A stretch of DNA of 64,000 nt, taken from NCBI GenBank assembly GCA_038527215.1, contig JBCBGC010000026.1, forward strand, positions 1 to 64,000. Reading direction: 5' to 3'. Origin of the DNA: JAWPMV01 sp038527215 (GTDB taxonomy: Bacteria; Bacteroidota; Bacteroidia; J057). The translations under genes and the position numbers were made by a program. This document shows positions 50,159 to 58,986 of this stretch, one piece after another (position 1 is the first letter of the stretch; the number at the start of each line of letters is the position of its first letter). Under the pieces are notes generated by a model that saw nothing but the letters and a program-made list of their open reading frames with translations, did no database searches and had not been told where the DNA came from.

Positions 50159-51991
50159 CTATTTCAACAAGCGGATCAACTCGATCACCGCAAAGTTGAT
50201 CCCGGCCAGTTCGGTCCGGGCCTGCTCTTCGGTAATGAGTTTCATGCGTTTTTGCCGCTGCAAGGTCACCCAGCGACTTTGGTTGAGCATCAGGTCTCCC
50301 AGGGCTTGTTGATCGGTCTGTAATTTTTCAAACAAGATGTCAAAGACTTCTTTGCGCCCGGTGGCCAGGAGCATTTCGCAATGTTGTTGGAGGGCTTGGG
50401 GGTCTTGCGGTAGGCTGGCTGGGTCGATCGGTTTCCGCAAGGCTGGTTTGGCCTGCAATTCCTCGAAAGCGAACATGGCCAGATCACGAGGTGGCGGGGG
50501 GGCATTTTCTTCCAGGGAAACCGGAATAATGTCAGGCAGTCCCTTGGGGTGGCTATACCGAAAGCCCAGGGCTCGTTCCCAACTCAAAGGAATGAGAGGA
50601 GAAGCCTGACAGGCTTTTGACCAGAATAAATAATACAGTTCGGCCTCGTGCAGCTGCAAGACCATTTTTTCCTCCCAGGTATGGGGGTCAGCTTCGGGGG
50701 GCGTTTCCAGCAGTTGCAGGCCCATAGCCTGCATGGCCTGCTTTTTCTCCTCGATCAGGGCCTTATCCTCTGGTACATAGGCGAGGTAGACCTGTTGATA
50801 AAGGCTGGCTTCCTGCGCAGGCGTAGGGTCGGCCATGAGGCGAGGAACCATCATGCCCTGGACCTGGAGGTTGAATTTGATGCGGCCCACGGGTCCGCGC
50901 TGGTTGGAGACGATCAGGGTGCCAAAGACCGTACCTGTAGCGTTTTGCGGCACGCTGATGATATATTCCACGGAATTGGGGAAGCCAAACCAGGTCATTT
51001 GCTGGACGGGCTCGTCGATCTGCCAATCTGCGATCTGCAAGCGAAGCAGTAAGCTCTCTCCGCGCTGGATGGGCGCATTGAGGCTTTTGCGCGCTTGTCG
51101 ACTAGCGGTGGGGTCCGCCTCTTTGGCCATGGCATCTACCTCTTCGCGTTGTTCGAACAGGTGCGCAAATACGGTCATCAGGAATTGAGCGGCAGGCTGC
51201 ACCTCCTCGGGTGCATAGACCGAGATATTAACCAGGTCGCCTGTAGGAGTCGCCTGCGGACCTACGGCAGGTGTAGGGCCGGCTGCCGGGGGTTCCGGGG
51301 CTGGATCTGGTTCCACCGCTTGCGGGGGTGCTGGGGGAGCCGTCTCCGTGCCCTTGCTATGCCAGTCATCGTCCGGGGCACTTGTTTCGGCTGCTTCTTC
51401 AGATTCCTCATCTTCAATGTCAAAGAGGTCTTCAGATATATCTTCAAGCTCCTCGAAAATAGAGGCTTTCTTCCTTGCTTCTTCCTCTGCGAGCTTTTTT
51501 CTGCGATCTTCTTCAGATTCCTCACTTAGTTCTTCTGGTGGCTCAAAGCCCCCACTGGATTCCGTGGCTTCCTCCCAATCCTCTTCCGGAGGCGTATCCT
51601 CCCACTCCTCACTGGCCCCTGAATCCTCCTCTGCAGGAGGAAAAGATTTTTCTTTCTCCTCGGAAAATGGTTTTCTATTTGGGGAACCCCCATTGCGGCG
51701 AGGGAAGCGCCGGGGAGGATCCAGGTCAACCCCTCCCGTCAGGTTGCCAGGTTTTTCTGGCAGCCCTATCTGCTGGGCGATTTTGTTCAAAAATCTTAAG
51801 AGACGTTCCTTTAATTCGGATTCTTCCAGCGCATCGCGCTTGTATTGCTCATGGAGATCAAACAGGTCGTATAATTCGTCCTGTAAGGCATATAATTTCG
51901 GTTCCTGCTGTACCCATTCCTGCATCAGGACCAGGGCCTCATGATACTTCCGTTGAAGAACCAGCAAGGGAATTTGAGAAAGAGAAGCCAT
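50159..51991 (-). CDS. Multi-domain protein: EAD-like helical ends, acidic linker, beta-sandwich and degenerate TIR domain
   Basis: A protein of 610 aa with an unusual order. Residues 1-78 form a helical bundle resembling an effector-associated domain (RKYHEALVLMQEWVQQEP...LRFLNKIAQQIG). Residues 80-250 are a low-complexity linker very rich in Glu, Pro and Ala. Residues 252-380 form a beta-sandwich of the kind found next to bacterial TIR domains (VNISVYAPEEVQPAAQFLMTVFAHL...YIISVPQNATGTVFGTLIVSNQRGPVGRIKFNLQV). Residues 398-510 are TIR-like (VYLAYVPEDK...ELYYLFWSKACQASPLIPLSWERALGF...DIIPVSLE). The catalytic Glu expected before Trp in the S.W..EW motif is Ser470, so NADase activity is doubtful. 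Residues 540-610 match the EAD11 pattern (LATGRKEVFDILFEKL...QRQKRMKLITEEQA...IELIRLLK). It appears to be a signalling scaffold; the partner is unknown. Confidence 0.75.
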   Translation of the reverse strand: MASLSQIPLLVLQRKYHEALVLMQEWVQQEPKLYALQDELYDLFDLHEQYKRDALEESELKERLLRFLNKIAQQIGLPEKPGNLTGGVDLDPPRRFPRRNGGSPNRKPFSEEKEKSFPPAEEDSGASEEWEDTPPEEDWEEATESSGGFEPPEELSEESEEDRRKKLAEEEARKKASIFEELEDISEDLFDIEDEESEEAAETSAPDDDWHSKGTETAPPAPPQAVEPDPAPEPPAAGPTPAVGPQATPTGDLVNISVYAPEEVQPAAQFLMTVFAHLFEQREEVDAMAKEADPTASRQARKSLNAPIQRGESLLLRLQIADWQIDEPVQQMTWFGFPNSVEYIISVPQNATGTVFGTLIVSNQRGPVGRIKFNLQVQGMMVPRLMADPTPAQEASLYQQVYLAYVPEDKALIEEKKQAMQAMGLQLLETPPEADPHTWEEKMVLQLHEAELYYLFWSKACQASPLIPLSWERALGFRYSHPKGLPDIIPVSLEENAPPPPRDLAMFAFEELQAKPALRKPIDPASLPQDPQALQQHCEMLLATGRKEVFDILFEKLQTDQQALGDLMLNQSRWVTLQRQKRMKLITEEQARTELAGINFAVIELIRLLK

Positions 51992-52048
51992 ACAAAAGGG
52001 GTCTAACCCAATATAAGGGTCTCGCTGACAGCAATCAATCCCGGAAAG

Positions 52049-52666
52049 CTAGTCAAAGGCTGCGCCCGGCTTTGGTTCCTGGATCAATTGGTAGATATGT
52101 TCGATTTGGGAAGGCAGGACCCGGTTGAGAGAGAGCGGGGGGAGTTCATCCAGCGAAAAAAAGCCTACGCCCGAAGTCTCCAGGCCCGTTTCCAGGGTGT
52201 CGTCCAGTGCCTCACAGAGCATGAACATTTTGTAAACGTAGTACATCTCTGGAGGATGAGGATGCTTGGCCTTGTCAAATACTGCCAGTAGGCGCACCGC
52301 TTTCACCGTGAGACCTGCCTCTTCTTTTACCTCTTTAACCGCTACCTCGCTCGCGCTATATCCTACATCTGCCCAACCGCCGGGCAGAGACCATTTTCCA
52401 TCGGTTTTTTCCTGCACCAATAATAATTGCTCATCCTTTACCACCACGGCCCGGACATCTACCATGGGCGTGGCGTAGGCATCTCTGGTGACAAACAGGC
52501 GGATGACTTTTTCGGTCGGCATATCTGCCAGGATTCCCATCATTTCATAGCCCAATTGCTCCAGTTCCTGGTAGCGCTCCAGATCAAAAGGGCTATTGCC
52601 ATAATGCAGCCCGGAATGAGCCAGGGCCAGAATCCGTTTGTTGATGGCTAATAGACGATTTTCCAT
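52049..52666 (-). CDS. Nudix hydrolase with Nudix_N domain (ADP-ribose/NDP-X type)
   Basis: A protein of 205 aa. Residues 1-65 match the helical N-terminal domain of NDP-X hydrolases (LLAINKRILALAHSGLHYGNSPFDLERYQELEQLGYEMM), followed by a Nudix fold with WSLPGGWADVGYSASEVAVKEVKEEAGL. Relative to the consensus GX5EX7REUXEEXGU the first Glu is Tyr and the Arg is Lys; the catalytic EVKEEAG helix is kept. Relatives act on ADP-ribose and other nucleoside diphosphate conjugates. It starts 9 bases after the nucleotidase gene and lies 57 bases upstream of the TIR/EAD gene. Confidence 0.9.
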   Translation of the reverse strand: MENRLLAINKRILALAHSGLHYGNSPFDLERYQELEQLGYEMMGILADMPTEKVIRLFVTRDAYATPMVDVRAVVVKDEQLLLVQEKTDGKWSLPGGWADVGYSASEVAVKEVKEEAGLTVKAVRLLAVFDKAKHPHPPEMYYVYKMFMLCEALDDTLETGLETSGVGFFSLDELPPLSLNRVLPSQIEHIYQLIQEPKPGAAFD

Positions 52667-52675
52667 GCGGACGGC

Positions 52676-53200
52676 TTAAAGCAACATATCGGCTACCTCT
52701 TGCCAGTTGTTGACCCGGGGAAATTCTGTGTCCTCGGTATTATGGGTGGAGGTATATAAAATGCCTTTTCCACGAAAGGCCTGAAGATTGCGGACGTGGT
52801 CGTCGATCAGGATATCAGCCTGAAGGATGCTTTTGTCCCCACAAAAGACCCAGTTTTTCCAGGAAATAAAAGGAAAGTGCGTTTCCAGCCATTGGTGTTT
52901 TTCGGCCAGAGAATTCCTGAATTGCTGAGCAGCAGAGGCAATGTAAATCTCATATTTTCCCTGGAGGGCCTGAATCACTTCCACCGCCCCTTCCATGACT
53001 TCCATTTCGGAAAAGAAGCCGGGAGTATGCACGTACTTTCGAAGGATTTTTCTCCGGTCTTTGGGCAAGGCATCGGCCACATGTCCGCCGATCAGGGCAG
53101 CCCGATCTATTTTTTCACCGAAATCTCTTTCGTACCATTTTAAAAAGACGCCCACAGCATCGGCCATGACTTCGTCCATATCAATTGCGATCCGTTCCAT
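52676..53200 (-). CDS. 5'(3')-deoxyribonucleotidase-like HAD phosphatase
   Basis: A protein of 174 aa from the ATG at 53200 (MERIAIDMDEVMAD); an ATG six codons earlier would add a poor leader. The HAD motif I is DMDEVMAD with nucleophile Asp7 and acid Asp9; motif III and the acidic pair are in ILIDDHVRNL. The helical cap region (GGHVADALPKDRRKILRKYVHTPGFFSEMEVMEGAVEVIQAL) matches NT5C-type 5'-nucleotidases, which dephosphorylate nucleoside monophosphates. It is 9 bases upstream of the Nudix gene, so they probably form an operon. Confidence 0.88.
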   Translation of the reverse strand: MERIAIDMDEVMADAVGVFLKWYERDFGEKIDRAALIGGHVADALPKDRRKILRKYVHTPGFFSEMEVMEGAVEVIQALQGKYEIYIASAAQQFRNSLAEKHQWLETHFPFISWKNWVFCGDKSILQADILIDDHVRNLQAFRGKGILYTSTHNTEDTEFPRVNNWQEVADMLL

Positions 53201-53269
53201 AGGCTCGCATGATACCAAATTTTAGGAGAATAAATGGTACTGAAAAATTAAGCTTGTCGGGAAGAGAAA

Positions 53270-53779
53270 TTAGAATAAACGGGACACTCGGGAAAAAATG
53301 GCCTGACCGTTTTTATGATAAATCACGAAGATGTGCATGCGCGTCATCTCCCCATCGGTATAAGCCTCAGCCTGAGCCCGGTAATCCCGGTACTGACGGA
53401 GGGTGGCCTTGCTGGCAATAGGATAGGGCTGAAAAGCGGTTTTGGCCTGCCAATCCTGAATGGTCTGATCATATAAACCTACCAGCGCTTTTCGATAGGT
53501 CTCATTTTTGCTGAATTGCTCGATGCGGATACTGTTGACCACGCCATCCCGTAGCCCAAAAGTGGCTCGGGTGCGATAGCCTTCCAGGGCTTCCTGTTCA
53601 AAGACATAGGAATTCCCGGAGTGACTGATTTGCTTAAAAGGTTCCACTGCATAGCGCGGGTTGACATGTTGGAGCAATTGCTGTTCCGACATCCCTAGTT
53701 CAACTTCCAGAACCTGGGCTTGTCCTGGCTGGAAGAAGGCGATACATGCTACTAAAAGAAACCAAATCCGATGCTTCAT
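53270..53779 (-). CDS. Small exported protein of unknown function
   Basis: A protein of 169 aa from the ATG at 53779; the ATG at 53908 would bury the signal peptide (KHRIWFLLVACIAFFQPGQAQ). The mature part begins VLEVELGMSEQQLLQHVNPRYAVEPFK, and resembles small periplasmic proteins with a DUF4124/OmpH-unrelated alpha/beta fold (YVFEQEALEGYRTRATFGLRDGVVNSIRIEQFS) that recur in Bacteroidota. No enzymatic motif is seen. It is divergent from the ctpA gene and 69 bases from the nucleotidase gene start. Confidence 0.7.
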   Translation of the reverse strand: MKHRIWFLLVACIAFFQPGQAQVLEVELGMSEQQLLQHVNPRYAVEPFKQISHSGNSYVFEQEALEGYRTRATFGLRDGVVNSIRIEQFSKNETYRKALVGLYDQTIQDWQAKTAFQPYPIASKATLRQYRDYRAQAEAYTDGEMTRMHIFVIYHKNGQAIFSRVSRLF

Positions 53780-54075
53780 TACTTCAGCAGTAATAAGATG
53801 ATTGAATTCAATATCCCCAGATAGGATACTGGCAGAATAGGTCGTTATCAAAGCACAAATCGGGCTGCGTGTAAAATGCGGTGGTAAATACCGTAGAACT
53901 TGCCTCAAAAACTAATCCAATTTTGTGCGATGTCTACATATGATAACGTAGCAAATGGTAAATATTGCCGATTTTTCGTTTATAGCCTGGATTTTTGCGC
54001 GATTGGAAACCCAGGTGCTGAAATCAAAATTGCAGGGTGTGTATTTCGAGGGGAATTTGGTATTTTAGGAATCCT

Positions 54076-55767
54076 ATGAAAAAAATCATGATCGGTCTGG
54101 CGAAAAAACGCTACAGCTGGTGGCTTGCTCTCCTTCTGGTTGGAGGATTAGGCCTGGGGTTTAAGACAGCGGGGGACTACTTTGAGATATCCAAAAACAT
54201 GGAAATTTTCGGGAAGTTGTTCACGGAGGTCAACACGGTTTATGTGGATGAAACCAACCCTACGGAGTTGATGCGGACCGGGATTGATGCCATGTTGCAA
54301 AACCTGGATCCCTACACCAATTTTTACAGTGAAAGCCAGATCGAAGAGTCCAAAATCATGAGTACAGGCCAGTACTCAGGGATCGGGGCAGCGATCGGTT
54401 TGCGACGAGGGAAACTGATGGTGCTGGAATTGTACGAAAATGGTCCTGCAGACCAGGCTGGACTAAGGGTAGGAGATGAGTTGATTGGGATAGATCAGGA
54501 AAGATTTAGCCAGCCAGCCTTACAGTTGGAGCAGGCGAGGAATTTGTTGCTCGGGGAGAAAGGCTCCCAAATCATGATCCGCATCAAGCGGGCCAATAAG
54601 AGCGATGAATCCAGTCTGACCATTACCCGTGGCGGGACTTCGGTCCAGCAGGAGAATGTGCCTTTTTACGGAATGGCCACAGATGATATTGGCTATATCC
54701 TGCTTTCTGGTTTCATGGCTGATGCAGGAAGAGAAGTGGCAGAGGCTGCCAAAAAACTGAAAGCAGATAATCCCGAACTGAAAGCCTACATCCTTGATTT
54801 AAGAGGGAATCCGGGCGGACGCCTGGATCAGGCGGTCGAAGTCTCTAATGTCTTCCTGCCAGAAGGAGAATTTATCACGGAGATGAAAGGTCGTACACGG
54901 GAGTCCAAACAAAAATTTTATACCCTCAAGGCCCCGGTAAACACAGAAATTCCCCTGGCCGTGTTGGTGAACAGCGGCAGCGCTTCCGCTTCCGAAATTG
55001 TCTCTGGTTCTATTCAGGATCTGGACCGCGGGGTGATCATCGGTCAGCGTAGTTTTGGCAAAGGCCTGGTGCAGAATGTGCTGCCTTTGTCCTACAATAC
55101 GCAAATGAAGGTTACCATCGCTCGTTACTTCACCCCGAGTGGTCGTTGCATACAAGCCATAGATTATTCTCAGCGTAATGCGGATGGGAGTGTGGGACGA
55201 GTGGCCGACAGCCTGGTTAAGGCCTTTAAAACCCGCAATGGCCGGACGGTCTATGATGGCGGAGGGGTAGATCCTGACCTGGCCGTTCCCCTGTCGCCTA
55301 CTCCCCCCATTGCCAAAGCGCTCAACGAGCAGGGGCTGATATTTGACTTCGTGACGGATTTTGCTCAGAAAAATGAAGAAATCTCCTCTCCCCGGGAATT
55401 TAAGATAAGCGATGCCCTCTATCAGGAGTTTGTGGAGTATGTGTCCGGACGAGACTTTGCCTTTGATACGAAAACGGATCAGCAGGTGAAACAATTTGAA
55501 AAATTACTGGGCAAAGCGGATATGGCCGCAGACATGCAGGAGGAAGTAGCCGCCTTAAAGGAAAGACTGGTAGCAGAAAAAAACCGGGATTTGACCCGCC
55601 ACCAACAAGCCATCAGTAAATTACTCCATCGGGAAATCATCAACCGCTATTACTTCAAACAAGGTGTGTTGGAAGCCTCTTTTGTGGGCGATCCCGTGCT
55701 GCTTGAAGCCATCGAAGTCCTCAATGATCCGCCCGCCTATAGCGCCACCCTATCCGGGAAAAAGTAA
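54076..55767 (+). CDS. S41 C-terminal processing peptidase (CtpA-like)
   Basis: A protein of 563 aa from the ATG at 54076 (MKKIMIGLAKKRYSWWL), with an N-terminal membrane anchor or signal. A cap region precedes a PDZ domain (about 100-185, SGIGAAIGLRRGKLMVLELYENGPADQAGLRVGDELIGID) and the S41 core: GYILLSGFMADAGREVAEAAKKL, LDLRGNPGGRL, the catalytic Ser302 in NSGSASASEI and the catalytic Lys329 in FGKGLVQ. A helical C-terminal extension (KQFEKLLGKADMAADMQEEVAALKERLV) follows. It cleaves hydrophobic C-termini of envelope proteins. It is transcribed alone. Confidence 0.95.
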   Translation: MKKIMIGLAKKRYSWWLALLLVGGLGLGFKTAGDYFEISKNMEIFGKLFTEVNTVYVDETNPTELMRTGIDAMLQNLDPYTNFYSESQIEESKIMSTGQYSGIGAAIGLRRGKLMVLELYENGPADQAGLRVGDELIGIDQERFSQPALQLEQARNLLLGEKGSQIMIRIKRANKSDESSLTITRGGTSVQQENVPFYGMATDDIGYILLSGFMADAGREVAEAAKKLKADNPELKAYILDLRGNPGGRLDQAVEVSNVFLPEGEFITEMKGRTRESKQKFYTLKAPVNTEIPLAVLVNSGSASASEIVSGSIQDLDRGVIIGQRSFGKGLVQNVLPLSYNTQMKVTIARYFTPSGRCIQAIDYSQRNADGSVGRVADSLVKAFKTRNGRTVYDGGGVDPDLAVPLSPTPPIAKALNEQGLIFDFVTDFAQKNEEISSPREFKISDALYQEFVEYVSGRDFAFDTKTDQQVKQFEKLLGKADMAADMQEEVAALKERLVAEKNRDLTRHQQAISKLLHREIINRYYFKQGVLEASFVGDPVLLEAIEVLNDPPAYSATLSGKK

Positions 55768-55862
55768 AGAGTGTTAGGCTTTGGCATAAAAAGAGAAAAT
55801 TGGAGTTGGACAAATAAAACTTCTCTTCTAATTTCCTATGGATTTAACAACCTACAAAGTCC

Positions 55863-56774
55863 GTGGGAATATTCACCGCTATTGCTTCTAGCGACTTAAG
55901 CTCTATCCGTACCTTTCTCCTGCAGGGAGAAAATCCCAACCTTCGGGACGAAGGGGGCAATGCCCTTTTGCACCTGGCGGTTCAAGAGGCTGATTTGCCC
56001 CTTATCAACATCCTGTTGTCCTACGGGGCCATGGTAGATATCCTTGATCCGTATGGCAACACCCCCCTGCAAATCGCGGCTATGCAAGGCTTCATGGATG
56101 GAGCCCTCTGTTTGCTGGAGCGTGGCGCGGCCATAGATGGGCCTCAAAATGCCCGATCCTGGTCTCCGCTGATGCTTGCCCTAAACCACCGTCATGTAGA
56201 CCTGGCCCAGGAACTCCTCAATCAAGGGGCCGATCCAAATTTTGTAGATCGGCAGGAAGGCTGGACGCCTTTACTGGTCGCCTGTGAGCAAGGGCACCGC
56301 CACCTCTCCCTCCAATTGATTGAAAAAGGCAGCAAAGTTAAAGCGCATATCACGGCCGGAGATAGCCAGGGCCTGTCCGCTATCCACATGGCCAGCTATC
56401 TGGGCGAAGTGGAAATCGTCCAGGCTTTGATCATGCGTGGCCTCAACATCAACCTTCGCCCCGCTTTTGGTGGCTTGGCCCCTATCCACTGGGCGGTGTA
56501 TAATGGCCACATGGATTTGCTGAGAATGCTGCTGGAAGAGGGCGCTGATCCTAACCTGCCTGCTACCGGCGTTTATCGAGACAAAACGCCTTTACACTTT
56601 GCGGTCAGTGGGCGCAAGCTCCTCATGGCCCGCCGCATCCTGGCGCAAGGTGGAGATCCTCTACAAAGAGATCAGGAGGGCCATACTCCGCTCAGTAAAG
56701 CCTGGGATCAATATCAGGCCGACCATGCAGAAGCGGATCGCCTGATTCATGCACTGCTGGAGCAGGCAGTGTAG
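55863..56774 (+). CDS. Cytosolic ankyrin-repeat protein
   Basis: A protein of 303 aa with eight clear ankyrin repeats (GNALLHLAVQEADLPLINILLSYGAMV, GNTPLQIAAMQGFMDGALCLLERGAA, WSPLMLALNHRHVDLAQELLNQGADPN, GWTPLLVACEQGHRHLSLQLIEKGSKV, GLSAIHMASYLGEVEIVQALIMRGLNIN, LAPIHWAVYNGHMDLLRMLLEEGADPN, KTPLHFAVSGRKLLMARRILAQGGDP, GHTPLSKAWD). There is no signal peptide. The frame opens at GTG 55863; an upstream ATG at 55838 is in another frame and stops early. It is a binding scaffold of unknown partner. Confidence 0.88.
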   Translation: MGIFTAIASSDLSSIRTFLLQGENPNLRDEGGNALLHLAVQEADLPLINILLSYGAMVDILDPYGNTPLQIAAMQGFMDGALCLLERGAAIDGPQNARSWSPLMLALNHRHVDLAQELLNQGADPNFVDRQEGWTPLLVACEQGHRHLSLQLIEKGSKVKAHITAGDSQGLSAIHMASYLGEVEIVQALIMRGLNINLRPAFGGLAPIHWAVYNGHMDLLRMLLEEGADPNLPATGVYRDKTPLHFAVSGRKLLMARRILAQGGDPLQRDQEGHTPLSKAWDQYQADHAEADRLIHALLEQAV

Positions 56775-56882
56775 GACGCATAGCGCCTCGCCTATCTATG
56801 ATTTTTTCTATGTCAGAAACTTCCTTTTCGGAGGCTGGTTTTCTGTGCTATAGGTACTAAACATCTCCTTAGCTTATTCCAC

Positions 56883-57926
56883 ATGAAAACGCTTTTCCTC
56901 CTTCCCCTCTTTTTTTGCGCCTGCGCCTTTGCACAACCTTCAGCAACTGGAGGATTTACCCTCAAAGGCACCCTGGAATTTTATGATTCTGCCTACCAGG
57001 ATTGGATGTATCTGAACTATGAAGGCAAAAAAGATAGTGTCAAAGTAGTGGATGGAAGCTATACGTTCTCCGGTCGAGTGGAGAAGCCTGTGATGGCTTG
57101 GGTGCATGCGAAACCAAATTCCCTGGTAGCCTGGTTGTTTTTGGAAAATAGCGAGATCAGTCTCACCACCCTTTACTGGACCTCTGATCAGGAGGGGACC
57201 CTATGGCGGGGCCTGGATATTCGCAGCATTGAAGGGAGTCGATCGGAGCAGTCGCTTCGTGACTATAAGGATTTTTATGCCGCTGAGAAAGACGCTTCCA
57301 ACTTTCCGCAGCAGCTTCAGGCTTACCTGGAAAGGATGATGGAAGATTCCTTTTTGCACCCGGTAGCCGGGAAGATTCTCGCGGATATTGCGCTGTCCAG
57401 AAAAACCTTGGACGGATCAGCTATTGAGGCCCTTTTTGCCCAATTAGATCCTGAGCGTATACAGGCAGATGACGCAGAGATTATCCGCCAAACCCTCAAG
57501 TCTTTGTCTGAATTTCAGACCGGGAATGCGTTCCTGGCTTTCGCGCTGCCCGATACGCTGGGGGAAATCCTGAGCCTGGAGCAACTTTCCTCCCGTTATA
57601 CCCTGGTAGATTTCTGGGCGAGCTGGTGTGGGCCTTGCCGCCAGCAACATCCCGCACTGAAAGAAGTCTTCGAAACCTATTCCTCCCTGGGCTTTGATAT
57701 TTGGGGGATATCGGTGGACAAAAATCCCGGTGCCTGGAAGATGGCGATCAGGGAAGACAATCTCCCCTGGACTCAACTTCAGGATGAAGAAAGTGAGGTG
57801 AGCAATGCCCTGGGCATCCAGGCTATTCCTTCCAACTACTTATTGGATCAGCAAGGCAAGATCGTGGCCGTCAACCTGGAACCGGAAGAGTTGTCGGATT
57901 TTCTCAAGGTCAAACTAAGGGAATAA
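56883..57926 (+). CDS. TlpA-like thioredoxin-fold protein with N-terminal DUF4369 domain
   Basis: A protein of 347 aa with a signal peptide (MKTLFLLPLFFCACAFAQ). Residues 25-110 match the Bacteroidota DUF4369 beta domain (GGFTLKGTLEFYDSAYQDWMYLNYEGKKDSVKVVDGSYTFSGRVEKPVMAWVHA). The C-terminal thioredoxin fold (about 222-347) has the redox pair WCGPC at 248-252 and a cis-proline in QAIPSNYLLD. It probably reduces or repairs disulfides in the periplasm. It is a single gene between the ankyrin and dehalogenase genes. Confidence 0.9.
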   Translation: MKTLFLLPLFFCACAFAQPSATGGFTLKGTLEFYDSAYQDWMYLNYEGKKDSVKVVDGSYTFSGRVEKPVMAWVHAKPNSLVAWLFLENSEISLTTLYWTSDQEGTLWRGLDIRSIEGSRSEQSLRDYKDFYAAEKDASNFPQQLQAYLERMMEDSFLHPVAGKILADIALSRKTLDGSAIEALFAQLDPERIQADDAEIIRQTLKSLSEFQTGNAFLAFALPDTLGEILSLEQLSSRYTLVDFWASWCGPCRQQHPALKEVFETYSSLGFDIWGISVDKNPGAWKMAIREDNLPWTQLQDEESEVSNALGIQAIPSNYLLDQQGKIVAVNLEPEELSDFLKVKLRE

Positions 57927-57952
57927 AGAGGCTAAGCGGTAGGAAAAAGGGC

Positions 57953-58846
57953 TTAAGAAGCCTGCATCATGGCTACGACCTTTTCTGCCCAGGCTTTTCC
58001 CTGATCTTCTTGGACAAAGTGTCCGCCATCGGGGAGGCGCTCATGGGATTGTCCCTTACAGCCGGGGATCATGGCCTGAAAGATTTTCTCTGCGCCGCGC
58101 GTGATAGGATCACTGTCCCCAAAGGCCGTTTGGAAAGGCTTCTCCCACTGTTGGAGGGTTTTCCAGGCCTCGCGGTTCTCCGGTGCACCGGCCTGATCTT
58201 CGGTGGTCGGGACCAGGGCAGGGAAAACTCTAGCTCCAGCCTGGTAGCTGTCGTCCGGAAAAGGGGCATTATAGGCTGCCACTTCCGCTTCGGAAAGCTC
58301 ACGAACCGTAGCCCTTTGCAGGATGCGGCCCACATCAAAAGCTGGAGCGGTGGCTGCAAACTGTTGCCACTCCTTGAAGGATTTGGGCATGGGCATCTGC
58401 CCGGTGGGCAGGAAAGTATTGGAAGCCGAGATACGCGCAAAGCGATCCGGGTATTCGCCAGCTAGTCTCAGGCCTAGCAGGCCGCCCCAATCCTGGCAAA
58501 CAAGGGTGATATCTTTGAGGCTTAGCGCTTCAATAAAGTTCCACACCCAGTCCCGGTGCCGCTGGTAGGTATAGTCCGCTTGTTCAGTAGGCTTATCTGA
58601 CTTCCCAAACCCTATCAAATCAGGCGCAATGGCCCGGTAGCCTTGATCCACAAAGACCGGGATCATAAAGCGGTAAAGGTAGGACCAGGAAGGTTCTCCG
58701 TGTAACATGAGGACTACTTCCCCGTCGGTTGGTCCTTCGTCTATATAATGCATTTCCAGGCCGTCGTCTACGGGAAGAAAATGGGGTTCAAAAGGGTAAT
58801 CGGGAAGATTGAGAAAACGGTCAGCGGGGGTTTTCAGGATTTTCAT
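57953..58846 (-). CDS. Haloalkane dehalogenase (HLD-I type, alpha/beta hydrolase)
   Basis: A protein of 297 aa with the full dehalogenase signature: HGEPSWSYLYR (oxyanion region, Glu51), the nucleophile Asp119 next to Trp120 in CQDWGGLLG, the acid Asp246 in GDSDPIT and His276 in GGHFVQED. A second halide-binding Trp (Trp160 in FKEWQQFA) is at the right distance, as in DhlA-type HLD-I enzymes. It would hydrolyse haloalkanes to alcohols plus halide. In marine Bacteroidota the natural substrates are unknown; the enzyme could also act on other esters. It stands alone, convergent with the TlpA-like gene. Confidence 0.92.
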   Translation of the reverse strand: MKILKTPADRFLNLPDYPFEPHFLPVDDGLEMHYIDEGPTDGEVVLMLHGEPSWSYLYRFMIPVFVDQGYRAIAPDLIGFGKSDKPTEQADYTYQRHRDWVWNFIEALSLKDITLVCQDWGGLLGLRLAGEYPDRFARISASNTFLPTGQMPMPKSFKEWQQFAATAPAFDVGRILQRATVRELSEAEVAAYNAPFPDDSYQAGARVFPALVPTTEDQAGAPENREAWKTLQQWEKPFQTAFGDSDPITRGAEKIFQAMIPGCKGQSHERLPDGGHFVQEDQGKAWAEKVVAMMQAS

Positions 58847-58899
58847 AGGGCAGGAGCTTTATGGAAAGGTAGGCAGAGATTTTCGTTCCTACAAGACTG

Positions 58900-58938
58900 A
58901 AAAAAACAACCCTGACGCGATCGGAGATCGGCCAGGGT
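58900..58938 (-). terminator. Terminator of the DUF4407 operon
   Basis: On the minus strand an imperfect stem, ACCCTG..CCGATC with GATCG..CAGGGT (58909-58938), is followed by TTGTTTTTTTC, about 50 bases after the DUF4407 stop codon. Confidence 0.75.
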
Positions 58939-58986
58939 CGAGGTATTGAACCCCTTACTTAACTACATCTTTGGGCGCAGGGGAGA

